Origin: Acidimicrobiales bacterium
GTDB taxonomy: Bacteria > Actinomycetota > Acidimicrobiia > Acidimicrobiales > JAKAVM01
Assembly: GCA_027451785.1 (NCBI GenBank)
Contig: DAIDIS010000042.1
Coordinates: 1 to 16,806, forward strand
Direction of reading: 5' to 3'
DNA length: 16,806 nucleotides
Part shown: positions 1-6,336 of the stretch, one piece after another
Layout of the letters: every line of letters starts with the position of its first letter
How positions within the stretch are numbered: the first letter of the stretch is position 1
Translations under genes and position numbers: made by a program
Notes under the pieces: generated by a model
The model's database searches: none
What the model saw: only the letters and a program-made list of their open reading frames with translations
Told to the model about the DNA's origin: nothing

Positions 1-322
1 TCTCCGCAGAGGAAGGCTCCAATGCCCTCTCCCACTCCTCCTCCGATCTTTGCAAACCCACCCAATCGAAAAAACGGCGTCGCCAACACCATAAGCCAAG
101 CCGTGACCCTCTGAAAGGTCAACGGGACTCACGGAGCGGTACCTAGCTGACGGAAATAACTCTTGAGAGACCTCGGCTACCTTCCAGGCAGAAGCGATCA
201 CCCTATGGGAGGCCTCGACCTTGTACTCGGTTGTGATCTTCCTTCTGGGTCGTGACACGTGTCCAACTCTCCGCAAGTTTCGACTTGCCTAGTGGAACCT
301 TGCGTATCGTGGGGAAGCGATA
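1..322. other. Edge stretch without an assignable gene
   Basis: I do not recognise a gene here. A short minus-strand frame is open from an ATG at 90-92 to the window edge and encodes about 30 glycine-rich, hydrophobic residues, so it could be the first codons of a membrane protein leaving the window. It has no convincing ribosome binding site, and other frames across the same bases are equally open. The stretch from about 110 to 322 holds several stops in most frames and is probably the 3' flank of the sodX gene. No tRNA-like T-loop or clear terminator hairpin was seen. Confidence 0.35.
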
Positions 323-796
323 TTACCGGATCTTCCCAGCCGACTCTTGAGGCGAATATCGATAGACGGCTTTCCCCACGATCAACCGCTTCGGCACCAT
401 CCCCCAATGTCTGCTGTCCGTAGATCGCTCAGGATTGTCACCGAGTACTTGGACGCCATCTTTCGCAACTGCACTGCAACGCTTTATCACGATCCGCTGC
501 ACATCTTCAGGGTCACAAAGCACCACCAAATCGCCCGCCCGAATCCTGGGCGCCCTGACTATCAACAGTCGATCCCCCGCCATCAACGTTGGCTCCATAC
601 TCTCACCCACCACCACAACCTTCCTGGGATTCAAAATAAACAATCCCAGAATGCCCAGTGCCACAGCCGTGATGCCCGCCATCGTGGCCGTGGCGGCAAG
701 TTCCATGTAACTGCGCTGCACCCACGAGTCTGCCCCCGTCGCGCCCTCCCGCACTCTCCGGGTAGGCTCTAGACGAAAGCAACAAGTCCTTCTCAT
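323..796 (-). CDS. sodX: Nickel-type superoxide dismutase maturation protease (S26 signal-peptidase-like)
   Basis: This is a small membrane-anchored serine protease of the signal peptidase I (S26) family. In the known NiSOD system such an enzyme trims the SodN leader so that the new N-terminal His can bind nickel. From the long start (157 aa), a single hydrophobic segment spans about residues 33-54. It is followed by GESMEPTL with nucleophile Ser66, by the general-base Lys105 in VIKRC, and by the family box GDNPERSTDSR. Its substrate gene, sodN, is divergent next door, which is the main support for calling it SodX rather than a general signal peptidase. The start is uncertain. The ATG at 796 leaves only 19 bp to the sodN ATG and has no good Shine-Dalgarno. 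The ATG at 704-706 gives 127 aa, keeps the membrane anchor and catalytic part, and leaves room for divergent promoters. Usually sodX lies co-directionally downstream of sodN, so the divergent order is noteworthy. Confidence 0.88.
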   Translation of the reverse strand: MRRTCCFRLEPTRRVREGATGADSWVQRSYMELAATATMAGITAVALGILGLFILNPRKVVVVGESMEPTLMAGDRLLIVRAPRIRAGDLVVLCDPEDVQRIVIKRCSAVAKDGVQVLGDNPERSTDSRHWGMVPKRLIVGKAVYRYSPQESAGKIR

Positions 797-815
797 CTCT
801 CGAAAGGAAACATTG

Positions 816-1232
816 ATGAAAGCTCTTTCTTCATTTCTTCGCCTAACCGACTCTCTGTCGGATCCTAGGCCGGTCAGCGCCCACTGTGACCTTCCCTGTG
901 GAGTTTATGACCCGGCCCAAGCCAAGATCGAAGCGCAGTCCGTGAAGGCTTGCATGGAGAAGTTCAATGCATCAGATGACGAGGTTTTCAAGGGACGTGC
1001 CGTTGCGATCAAGGAACAAAGAGCGGACCTGGTCAAGCACCACCTTTGGGTTTTGTGGACCGACTACTTCAAGCCCGAGCACCTTGAGAAGTTCCCGCAG
1101 CTTCACGAGCTTTTCTGGAAGTCAACCAAGGCAGCAGGCGAGTCCAAGAAGACGAACGACGTAGCAGTTGCGGACGGCCTTCTTTCTCAAATTGACGAGA
1201 TCGACAAGATCTTCTGGGAGACCAAGAAGTAA
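816..1232 (+). CDS. sodN: Nickel-containing superoxide dismutase precursor
   Basis: SodN converts superoxide to hydrogen peroxide and oxygen using a nickel ion held by the N-terminal 'nickel hook' of a hexameric four-helix-bundle protein. The hook HCDLPCGVY is present intact: mature His1, Cys2, Cys6 and Tyr9. It follows a 22-residue leader ending in PVSA, which must be removed to free His1. The mature part is about 116 residues, the normal size for the family, and ends in typical Lys-rich helices. A TTG at 813 lies in frame, but the ATG at 816 is preferred because AAAGGA ends about 8 nt upstream of it. The divergent sodX gene supplies the likely processing protease. No nickel-responsive (Nur) operator could be recognised with confidence in the very short gap. 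The leader is not a typical secretion signal, consistent with a cytoplasmic enzyme. Confidence 0.96.
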   Translation: MKALSSFLRLTDSLSDPRPVSAHCDLPCGVYDPAQAKIEAQSVKACMEKFNASDDEVFKGRAVAIKEQRADLVKHHLWVLWTDYFKPEHLEKFPQLHELFWKSTKAAGESKKTNDVAVADGLLSQIDEIDKIFWETKK

Positions 1233-1266
1233 GGATTCTGGGGCTTCGGGCCTCAGAGCCGTAATC

Positions 1267-1304
1267 AATACACCCCATTTACATATATGTAAATGGGGTG
1301 TATT
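1267..1304. promoter_or_regulatory. Perfect 38-bp palindrome upstream of the XRE gene
   Basis: The 19 bases at 1267-1285 (AATACACCCCATTTACATA) are the exact reverse complement of 1286-1304, with no spacer. The palindrome sits 35 bp after the sodN stop and runs up to 8 bp before the GTG at 1313, covering an alternative GTG at 1298. Perfect symmetry without a loop, and without a following T-run, fits a dimer-binding operator for the adjacent XRE protein better than an intrinsic terminator. The AT-rich centre TACATATATGTA could also contain a -10 element, which would let the bound protein block its own transcription. The operator role is inferred. Confidence 0.7.
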
Positions 1305-1312
1305 CGTTTCCA

Positions 1313-1621
1313 GTGAGGACCTACACCGCTGCCGGTCATCTCCTGCGGCAGGCTCGCCGATCGTCCAGCATGTCTCAGCAGGAGGTCTCCGAGAGATCCG
1401 GAGTGGCAGTATCGAGGATCAGCCAGTTCGAGAATGGCAGGGTGGATCCTTCAGTTGACATGCTTCTCAGGCTTCTAGCGGCGACGGATCACACCATCAA
1501 GCTCATTGATTCTGCAGACGCCGATTTCGTGAACAAGTATGTGAATGCCATCCATCTTGAGAACGTTCTCGACTTGGTGGATGCCTTGCCCGGATACTCT
1601 AACTACGCGCGGGGGAATTGA
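1313..1621 (+). CDS. XRE-family helix-turn-helix protein, candidate antitoxin or autoregulator
   Basis: This is a small DNA-binding protein of about 102 aa. Residues 5-60 form a classical XRE/Cro-type five-helix HTH: LLRQARRSSSMSQQEVSE, then the recognition helix around VSRISQFENGR, then PSVDMLLRLLAAT. The GTG at 1313 gives a natural start (MRTYTAAGHLLRQ). A GTG at 1298 in the same frame lies inside the palindrome and would add five residues. The tail ends in the first copy of a 35-bp tandem repeat, whose TGA closes the frame. A nucleotidyltransferase frame follows directly, so the pair resembles XRE plus AbiEii-like nucleotidyltransferase modules. The palindrome in front suggests autorepression. 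Removing the two repeat units would fuse this protein in frame to the nucleotidyltransferase, so it may be the N-terminal half of a recently split gene. Confidence 0.82.
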   Translation: MRTYTAAGHLLRQARRSSSMSQQEVSERSGVAVSRISQFENGRVDPSVDMLLRLLAATDHTIKLIDSADADFVNKYVNAIHLENVLDLVDALPGYSNYARGN

Positions 1622-1667
1622 AGCCCGGATACTCTCGCTACGGGCGGGGGAATTGAAGCCCGGATAC
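1588..1667 (+). repeat. 35-bp direct tandem duplication at the XRE/nucleotidyltransferase junction
   Basis: Two 35-bp units, 1588-1622 and 1623-1657, differ at only three positions and are followed by a 10-bp partial third copy (GCCCGGATAC, 1658-1667). Each unit carries the TGA that ends the XRE frame. The unit is not a multiple of three and shifts the downstream frame. Deleting both units (70 bp) joins the upstream frame ...DALPGY directly to HKSFSELVIE... of the nucleotidyltransferase with no stop. The units abut with no spacers, so this is not a CRISPR array. Confidence 0.85.
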
Positions 1668-2240
1668 CATAAGTCCTTTTCGGAACTGGTGATCGAGATT
1701 CATGAGGCTCTCGACTCAAGTTCGATAGCGCATTCGTTTAGCGGCGCAATTGCCCTTAACTGCCACGCACTCGAACCCAGAGCCACCGATGACATCGATA
1801 TAGCGATCTCGGTCGGTAGTGGTGATGCTGAATCCGTTTTTCGGTCGATGCCGCCTGGAGTGAAATGGACGGGGCAGCTCCTGCGAATGGCCGAAATCAA
1901 AGGGAAAGCCCGCCTGAAGTGGCTTCGCGGAATCACGGTCGACCTCATTTTCAGCCTTAGAGAATACGATTCACTTTTGCATTCTCGATCGCAGATTGTC
2001 CCATTCGGAACCTCCCAGATTCCTGTGGTGAGCGCCACCGATCTGAGCATTCCCAAGGCCACGTTCGACCGGGATGACCATCTTTCGGGCAAGGAGAGAG
2101 ACTGGACAGACATCCGCAATATGTTGACCGCCCAAACGGTCGACGTTGAGGAGGCCCTACGTTGGGTCGAAGAGCTTGCCGGAGCCACGAGCGAAGAACT
2201 CAACCGGCTCAAGACGCTGGTCGCTTCGATCTGTCCTTAA
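1653..2240 (+). CDS. DNA-polymerase-beta-like nucleotidyltransferase (AbiEii/MNT-type), possible toxin or antitoxin partner
   Basis: The protein has the minimal nucleotidyltransferase signature. Counting from the TTG at 1653, Ser30-Gly31 begins the loop, the paired carboxylates are Asp47-x-Asp49 in EPRATDDIDIAI, and a third carboxylate is Asp97 in GITVDLIF. The lysine-rich stretch DLSIPKATFDRDDHLSG plus KERDWTDIRNML is typical of the C-terminal helices in AbiEii-like and related proteins. Family members transfer a nucleotide to RNA or protein, and many work in type IV-like toxin-antitoxin or phage-exclusion pairs. The start is uncertain. The TTG at 1653 follows GGGGG closely and lies within the second 35-bp repeat. 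A GTG at 1689 and an ATG at 1545, inside the XRE gene in another frame, are alternatives. The gene directly follows an XRE gene. It could be a broken fusion rather than a separate gene, and activity is not established. Confidence 0.75.
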   Translation: MKPGYHKSFSELVIEIHEALDSSSIAHSFSGAIALNCHALEPRATDDIDIAISVGSGDAESVFRSMPPGVKWTGQLLRMAEIKGKARLKWLRGITVDLIFSLREYDSLLHSRSQIVPFGTSQIPVVSATDLSIPKATFDRDDHLSGKERDWTDIRNMLTAQTVDVEEALRWVEELAGATSEELNRLKTLVASICP

Positions 2241-2252
2241 GAAAGTGCGCCC

Positions 2253-2291
2253 GGGCCTGAGTCCCCAAACAACGGGCGGACACCCAGGCCC
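2253..2291. terminator. Imperfect hairpin between convergent genes
   Basis: GGGCCTG at 2253-2259 pairs with CAGGCCC at 2285-2291, and an inner GTCC/GGAC pairing with a small bulge extends the stem. It lies 12 bp after the nucleotidyltransferase stop and 16 bp beyond the end of the convergent MaoC gene, where a shared bidirectional terminator is expected. T-tracts are weak on both sides, so the assignment is tentative. Confidence 0.4.
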
Positions 2292-2306
2292 AACTCCTCA
2301 AGCCTT

Positions 2307-3155
2307 TTAGCCGTCCACTTCTGCCCAGCCGTTCTTGACGACAACGTCACCATTGGAAACAGCCTCATAGGCAAATAACTTGCGGCCATCGCGCTCACCC
2401 GCAGAGTAGACCTGGGTTACCACGTCGTTGCCGGGGAAGACGTTCTTCGAGAACCGCACCGCAAGGCGACGCAGCTTTGCAGGATCTCCCCCAGCCGTCA
2501 ACGACAAGATTGCCTGGGAGGTCATCGCCATCGTGCACAAGCCGTGGGCAATGATGCCGGGTAGACCAACAGCCTTGGCTGTCGTTTCGTCGAGGTGGAT
2601 CGGCATATGGTCGCCAGAGGCCTCGGCGTAGCGGTAAGTCTGGTCGTCGTCGACATGGATAGAGAGCTCGCCCACGGAGTTGGACCTGCAATCCTCAGGG
2701 AAGGTGTGGTCGGGCTTCTCTTCGCCCCAGTCTTCGCCGTCGGAAAGCGACCTGATGAACATGGTCGCGTACTGCTCCATAACCTTCGCACCGTCCGAGG
2801 CATCAACGCTTGTAATCCTTGTCGTGAAACGAGTGCCCGAGGAACCCACACGGGAGCTATAGGCATCAGCAACCGTCTTCAGGGTCGTGCCGGGAACCAA
2901 TGGCTTATGGAAGTGCATATCCTGCTCTCCATGAACAACCATCAAGAGGAAGTCACCGGGGATGACCTCAGCTACCACCTCTCCTAGGGCATCCCAGACG
3001 GGAACCACGCCGAATACCGGCGGAGCGTACTTGCCCGAGGTGTAAGCCTCGTTTGCATCGTTAGTCGCTGCCGCATAGGCCTTGGCCCGGTCAGGGTCGA
3101 TGGCCTGGACGATCTCTTTGGACTTCAATCCGTGCTTTTCAGGTGCGAGTGGCAT
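2307..3155 (-). CDS. MaoC-family (R)-specific enoyl-CoA hydratase-like protein, double hotdog
   Basis: This 282-aa protein has two hotdog halves. The N-terminal half (about 1-140, with FHKPLVPGTTL) resembles the non-catalytic MaoC_N domain. The C-terminal half carries the hydratase-2 motif YAEASGDHMPIHLDE, followed by AVGLPGIIAHGLCTMAM. Asp182 and His187 match the catalytic Asp/His pair that adds water to trans-2-enoyl-CoA. The Asn usually found in SGDxNPIH is Met184 here. Such proteins act in fatty-acid beta-oxidation, in polyester precursor supply, or as the HadAB-like dehydratase of mycolate-type fatty acid synthesis, and the sequence alone does not decide which. It lies 99 bp downstream of pntB on the same strand and may share its transcript, which would place an acyl-chain enzyme next to an NADPH source. 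The ATG at 3155 has GGAAG immediately upstream and AGGGG slightly farther. Confidence 0.88.
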   Translation of the reverse strand: MPLAPEKHGLKSKEIVQAIDPDRAKAYAAATNDANEAYTSGKYAPPVFGVVPVWDALGEVVAEVIPGDFLLMVVHGEQDMHFHKPLVPGTTLKTVADAYSSRVGSSGTRFTTRITSVDASDGAKVMEQYATMFIRSLSDGEDWGEEKPDHTFPEDCRSNSVGELSIHVDDDQTYRYAEASGDHMPIHLDETTAKAVGLPGIIAHGLCTMAMTSQAILSLTAGGDPAKLRRLAVRFSKNVFPGNDVVTQVYSAGERDGRKLFAYEAVSNGDVVVKNGWAEVDG

Positions 3156-3254
3156 CTTCCGAGCCCCTTTCCAATCTCTATGTCTATCTCAATCAACTGC
3201 CGGCGCCCTCAAAGCCCGGCCGAGCCCTCAGTCGGGAGCGTTCAGCTTCGCGGT

Positions 3255-4646
3255 CTAGGCGGACTTAACTGCGCTGACCAACTTTGCGAGGGAATCCTTG
3301 GCGTCCCCAAACAACAACGTCGTCTTGGGGTCGTAGAAAAGCTCGTTGTCGATACCGGCAAAGCCAGGACGCATTGAGCGCTTCATGAAGATCACATTCA
3401 CGGCTTTATCAACGTCCAATATCGGCATCCCATAGATGGGGCTTCCGGGAGAGTCGCGAGCCGCCGGGTTCACTACGTCGTTAGCCCCTACGACAAGGGC
3501 GACGTCGGTAGAGGGGAACTCGGGGTTGATCTCGTCCATTTCCTTGAGCTGCTCGTACGGTACGTCGGCTTCAGCCAAAAGAACGTTCATGTGTCCGGGC
3601 ATACGACCGGCGACCGGATGGATCGCATATACAACCTCGACACCCCGATCCTCCAGAACAGTTGCCAGTTCTTTGACGGTGTGCTGTGCCTGGGCGACTG
3701 CTAGGCCATAGCCGGGAACAATAACTACCTTGTTTGCATAGGCCAACAATGTTCCGATGTCTTCCGGACCGGCAGAGCGGACGGGGCGCTGCTCCCCACC
3801 AGCGGCACCTGCTGTGGACTCGGTAACAGCGCCAAAAGCCCCGAAAAGCGTTCCCGCCAAAGAACGCCCCATTGCCTGGCTCATCATCCGGGTCAGCAAC
3901 GTACCAGAGGCCCCGACCAACGTACCCGCCACGATCAACAAGACGTTGGAGAGCACGAATCCTGAAGCGGCAACTGCGAGACCGGTGAACGAGTTGAGCA
4001 GCGATATGACGATCGGCATGTCCGCGCCACCGATCGGAAGTACGAAGGCTACGCCGAAGAGCAATGCCAGCAGAGCCATAATTGCAAGAATCGGCGACGA
4101 GGTGGTGGCGAGTACCGTGGCGGCAAGTCCAAGGATGCCAAGTCCAATCAACGCATTTACAGGCTGCTGGCCCTTATACGTGATCGGCGTACCTTTCATC
4201 ACTTCCTGAAGCTTCAAGAAGGCAATGATCGATCCAGAGAACGAGATGCAGCCAACAATTACGCCAAAGACGACGGCAAAGTGAATCCACTCGGCGGAAT
4301 TATGGTGAGCCTTGTTGGTGAAATCTGCGATATCCACTAACGCGGCCGCCCCACCACCTACGCCATTGAATGCGGCGACCATCTGGGGCATGGCTGTCAT
4401 CTTCACCATCCGAGCCGATGGGAAACCCAAGATGATGCCGATTGCCAGAGCTGCGATGATCAACCCGACATTGTGAATGGAGGAATGCAACAAAACGAAC
4501 GTCATGATGACGGCGAGAAGCATCCCGAAGGCCCCGATTAGGTTGCCGTTCCTTGCGAACTTCGGAAACGTAAGTCCCTTCAGGGCAAGAATGAAGAATA
4601 CAGACGCGACCAGATAGGCGACATTTACTCCGGTAACGAGGCTCAC
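3255..4646 (-). CDS. pntB: NAD(P) transhydrogenase subunit beta
   Basis: PntB supplies most of the proton channel (domain II) and the NADP(H)-binding domain III of proton-translocating transhydrogenase, which uses the proton-motive force to drive hydride transfer from NADH to NADP+. The 463-aa length is normal. Residues about 8-270 contain the multiple membrane helices, including the conserved HNVG and NGVGGGAAAL stretches. Domain III (about 290-463) has the NADP-binding PGYGLAVAQAQ (311-321), the HPVAGRMPGHMNVLLAEA loop (343-360), VGANDVVNPAA (386-396) and KRSMRPGFAG (422-431). It starts with GTG in a 4-nt GTGA overlap with the pntAB stop, so translation is probably coupled. It is the last gene of the pnt operon proper. 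Confidence 0.96.
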   Translation of the reverse strand: MSLVTGVNVAYLVASVFFILALKGLTFPKFARNGNLIGAFGMLLAVIMTFVLLHSSIHNVGLIIAALAIGIILGFPSARMVKMTAMPQMVAAFNGVGGGAAALVDIADFTNKAHHNSAEWIHFAVVFGVIVGCISFSGSIIAFLKLQEVMKGTPITYKGQQPVNALIGLGILGLAATVLATTSSPILAIMALLALLFGVAFVLPIGGADMPIVISLLNSFTGLAVAASGFVLSNVLLIVAGTLVGASGTLLTRMMSQAMGRSLAGTLFGAFGAVTESTAGAAGGEQRPVRSAGPEDIGTLLAYANKVVIVPGYGLAVAQAQHTVKELATVLEDRGVEVVYAIHPVAGRMPGHMNVLLAEADVPYEQLKEMDEINPEFPSTDVALVVGANDVVNPAARDSPGSPIYGMPILDVDKAVNVIFMKRSMRPGFAGIDNELFYDPKTTLLFGDAKDSLAKLVSAVKSA

Positions 4647-4972
4647 TTGGCGCCGCCTCCCGCACCCTGGTCGGCCTTAGGAGCCTTCTTGGGCCCGGAC
4701 TTGAACATTCCGAGCATTCTGTCGGTAACAACAAATCCACCGACCACGTTCACCGTAGCGAGGACAACAGCAAAGAATCCAAGGATCGTCTGCGTCGTCG
4801 TTGTCGCACCTGCCAAGATGATGATCGAGCCGACAAGGATGATTCCGTGAACCGCATTCGTTCCGGACATCAGCGGCGTATGAAGGATGCTCGGAACCTT
4901 GGAGATAACCTCGAAGCCGACAAACACTGATAACACGAAAACGGTCACAAGACCGAGAACTCCACCCGTCAC
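4643..4972 (-). CDS. pntAB: NAD(P) transhydrogenase subunit alpha part 2 (membrane segment)
   Basis: This 109-aa membrane protein corresponds to the C-terminal domain II part of a full-length PntA, here a separate gene as in many bacteria with a three-subunit enzyme. Three hydrophobic helices are visible (about residues 3-22, 43-60 and 65-88). They flank the conserved VPSILHTPLMSGTNAVHGI segment that faces the proton channel. The C-terminus is short and charged (KSGPKKAPK). It starts with GTG overlapping the pntAA stop by 4 nt and ends overlapping the pntB start by 4 nt, so all three subunits are likely made from one coupled message. Confidence 0.95.
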   Translation of the reverse strand: MTGGVLGLVTVFVLSVFVGFEVISKVPSILHTPLMSGTNAVHGIILVGSIIILAGATTTTQTILGFFAVVLATVNVVGGFVVTDRMLGMFKSGPKKAPKADQGAGGGAK

Positions 4973-6108
4973 TTGGCACCTCCGGAGTTGATAGCTTCAG
5001 CTGTGGGCTGATGGCGAATTGAACCTTCGTGGCAAACGCAGGTCCCGGCGACCACTTCGTCATCGAAATCGAACTTCAATTTTCCCTCTTCAATCATTGG
5101 CGTCAAAAACGCGACGATGTTACGTGAATAAAGCTGAGAAGCGTGGGCTGCCATACTCGATGGGAGTTGAGATGCGCCGATGATCTTTATGCCCTTCTCC
5201 ACGACAGTCTCGCCATCTTTGGTGAGCTCGCAATTACCGCCAGTGGCTGCCGCAATGTCAATGATTACGGAACCCGGCTTCATCTGATCGACCATCTCCT
5301 TGGTCACCAAGATCGGAGCCCTACGTCCGGGAATAGCAGCAGTAGTAATTACGACGTCCGATTGAGCGACAGTATTGGAAATCAGCTCCCGCTGCTTTTG
5401 CTGGAACTCATCGCTCTGCTCACCCGCATAGCCCCCCGAACCCTCGGCTGCCTCAAGCTTCAGTTCTACGAACTTGGCTCCGAGGCTCTGTACCTCTTCC
5501 TTTACGGCCGGACGCACGTCATAGGCGAACACCTGTGCACCGAGCCGTTTCGCCGTAGCTATGGCCTGCAATCCAGCGACACCGGCACCCATAACCAATA
5601 CCTTGGCGGGCGGAATTGTCCCTGCGGCCGTCATCAGCATTGGAAAAAACTTCGACATCTCATTGGCTGCAAGAAGGACCGCCCGATATCCCGCAACTCC
5701 TGCCTGTGACGAAAGAGCATCCATGGATTGTGCCCTTGAGATTCGGGGTAACAGGTCGAGTGTAAAGACACTCACCTTTCGACCGTTCAACTCTTTGATG
5801 GCGTCGAGATAATTCGACGGGTTACCAAGGCTGACAACCATTGACCCATCCGGAATCTGCTTCGCTTCCTCGCCACTTGGCGGAAGTACTCTAGCGATCA
5901 CATTGGCACCACTGATTACTGCTGAGGCTGCTCCATCTATCTTGGCGCCGGATTCCGTATAGGCATCGTCGCCAAAATTGGCCTCCAGCCCGGCACCAGA
6001 TTCGATTGTGGTGTCGATACCGATACCTTGGAGCTTCTTGACGCCGTCAGGTGCAATGGCAACCCGGTGCTCACCGGTACCGGATTCCTTTATCACTGAA
6101 AGTTTCAT
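4969..6108 (-). CDS. pntAA: NAD(P) transhydrogenase subunit alpha part 1, NAD(H)-binding domain I
   Basis: This 379-aa soluble subunit binds NAD(H) and passes hydride to NADP+ bound on PntB. It begins with the alanine dehydrogenase/transhydrogenase N-terminal fold (KESGTGEHRVAIAPDGVKKL). The segment RAQSMDALSSQAGVAGYRAV (115-134) is followed by the Rossmann nucleotide site VLVMGAGVAGLQA (160-172), with Asp187 in AYDVRP at the end of the second strand. The mobile-loop region and IIDIAAATGGNCE come next. The C-terminal tail holds LPSSMAAHASQLYSRNIV, typical of PntAA. It opens the pntAA-pntAB-pntB operon. The ATG at 6108 is clear, with GGAG at a rather long spacing of 14 nt. The roughly 160-bp upstream region contains a small GGGG-T5-CCCC hairpin (6128-6140) near the ribosome binding site. 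Confidence 0.96.
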   Translation of the reverse strand: MKLSVIKESGTGEHRVAIAPDGVKKLQGIGIDTTIESGAGLEANFGDDAYTESGAKIDGAASAVISGANVIARVLPPSGEEAKQIPDGSMVVSLGNPSNYLDAIKELNGRKVSVFTLDLLPRISRAQSMDALSSQAGVAGYRAVLLAANEMSKFFPMLMTAAGTIPPAKVLVMGAGVAGLQAIATAKRLGAQVFAYDVRPAVKEEVQSLGAKFVELKLEAAEGSGGYAGEQSDEFQQKQRELISNTVAQSDVVITTAAIPGRRAPILVTKEMVDQMKPGSVIIDIAAATGGNCELTKDGETVVEKGIKIIGASQLPSSMAAHASQLYSRNIVAFLTPMIEEGKLKFDFDDEVVAGTCVCHEGSIRHQPTAEAINSGGAK

Positions 6109-6269
6109 AGTCAGTTAATGATCTCCAGGGGTTTTTCCCCAAAGTCCTTTCATCTCTCTGCCCCGATAACTATTCGGTGAGGAAACGCTAGTCGCAATCG
6201 CCTTGGTTCCGCTAACTCAATTGGATTGGGTAGACAACTATCCCGACCGTCATATCAAACCACTTAAAC

Positions 6270-6303
6270 GTAAGGCCCCCGGGAAACTTCCCGGGGGCCT
6301 TAC
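6270..6303 (-). terminator. Perfect 16-bp hairpin, likely terminator of the secreted-protein gene
   Basis: GTAAGGCCCCCGGGAA (6270-6285) and its exact reverse complement (6288-6303) are separated by two bases, giving a very GC-rich stem. It begins 34 bp beyond the stop of the minus-strand gene at 6337. On that strand it is followed by CGTTTAAG, a short T-containing stretch. It separates the large secreted-protein gene from the pnt operon. The U-tract is weak, but stem stability and placement fit an intrinsic terminator. Confidence 0.8.
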
Positions 6304-6336
6304 TGGTTCAGATTAGAGCGCCTAGACGCTCACCTC

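Noticed and set aside
1..92. Short glycine-rich minus-strand frame at the left edge as a partial membrane-protein gene
   Set aside because: Only 30 codons are visible, with no ribosome binding site and with competing open frames, so it cannot be supported as a gene.
198..407. Minus-strand open frame of 69 codons overlapping the 3' end of sodX
   Set aside because: It overlaps sodX in another frame on the same strand, shows no family features and has no ribosome binding site. It is treated as a chance frame.
1267..1304. The palindrome as an intrinsic terminator of sodN
   Set aside because: There is no loop and no T-run after it on either strand, and it abuts the XRE start, so an operator is more likely. 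Some terminator effect cannot be excluded.
1588..1667. Possible mini CRISPR array, because the unit ends in GGAATTGAAG, like some CRISPR repeat ends
   Set aside because: The two 35-bp copies abut directly with no spacers, and there are no cas genes, so it is a simple tandem duplication.
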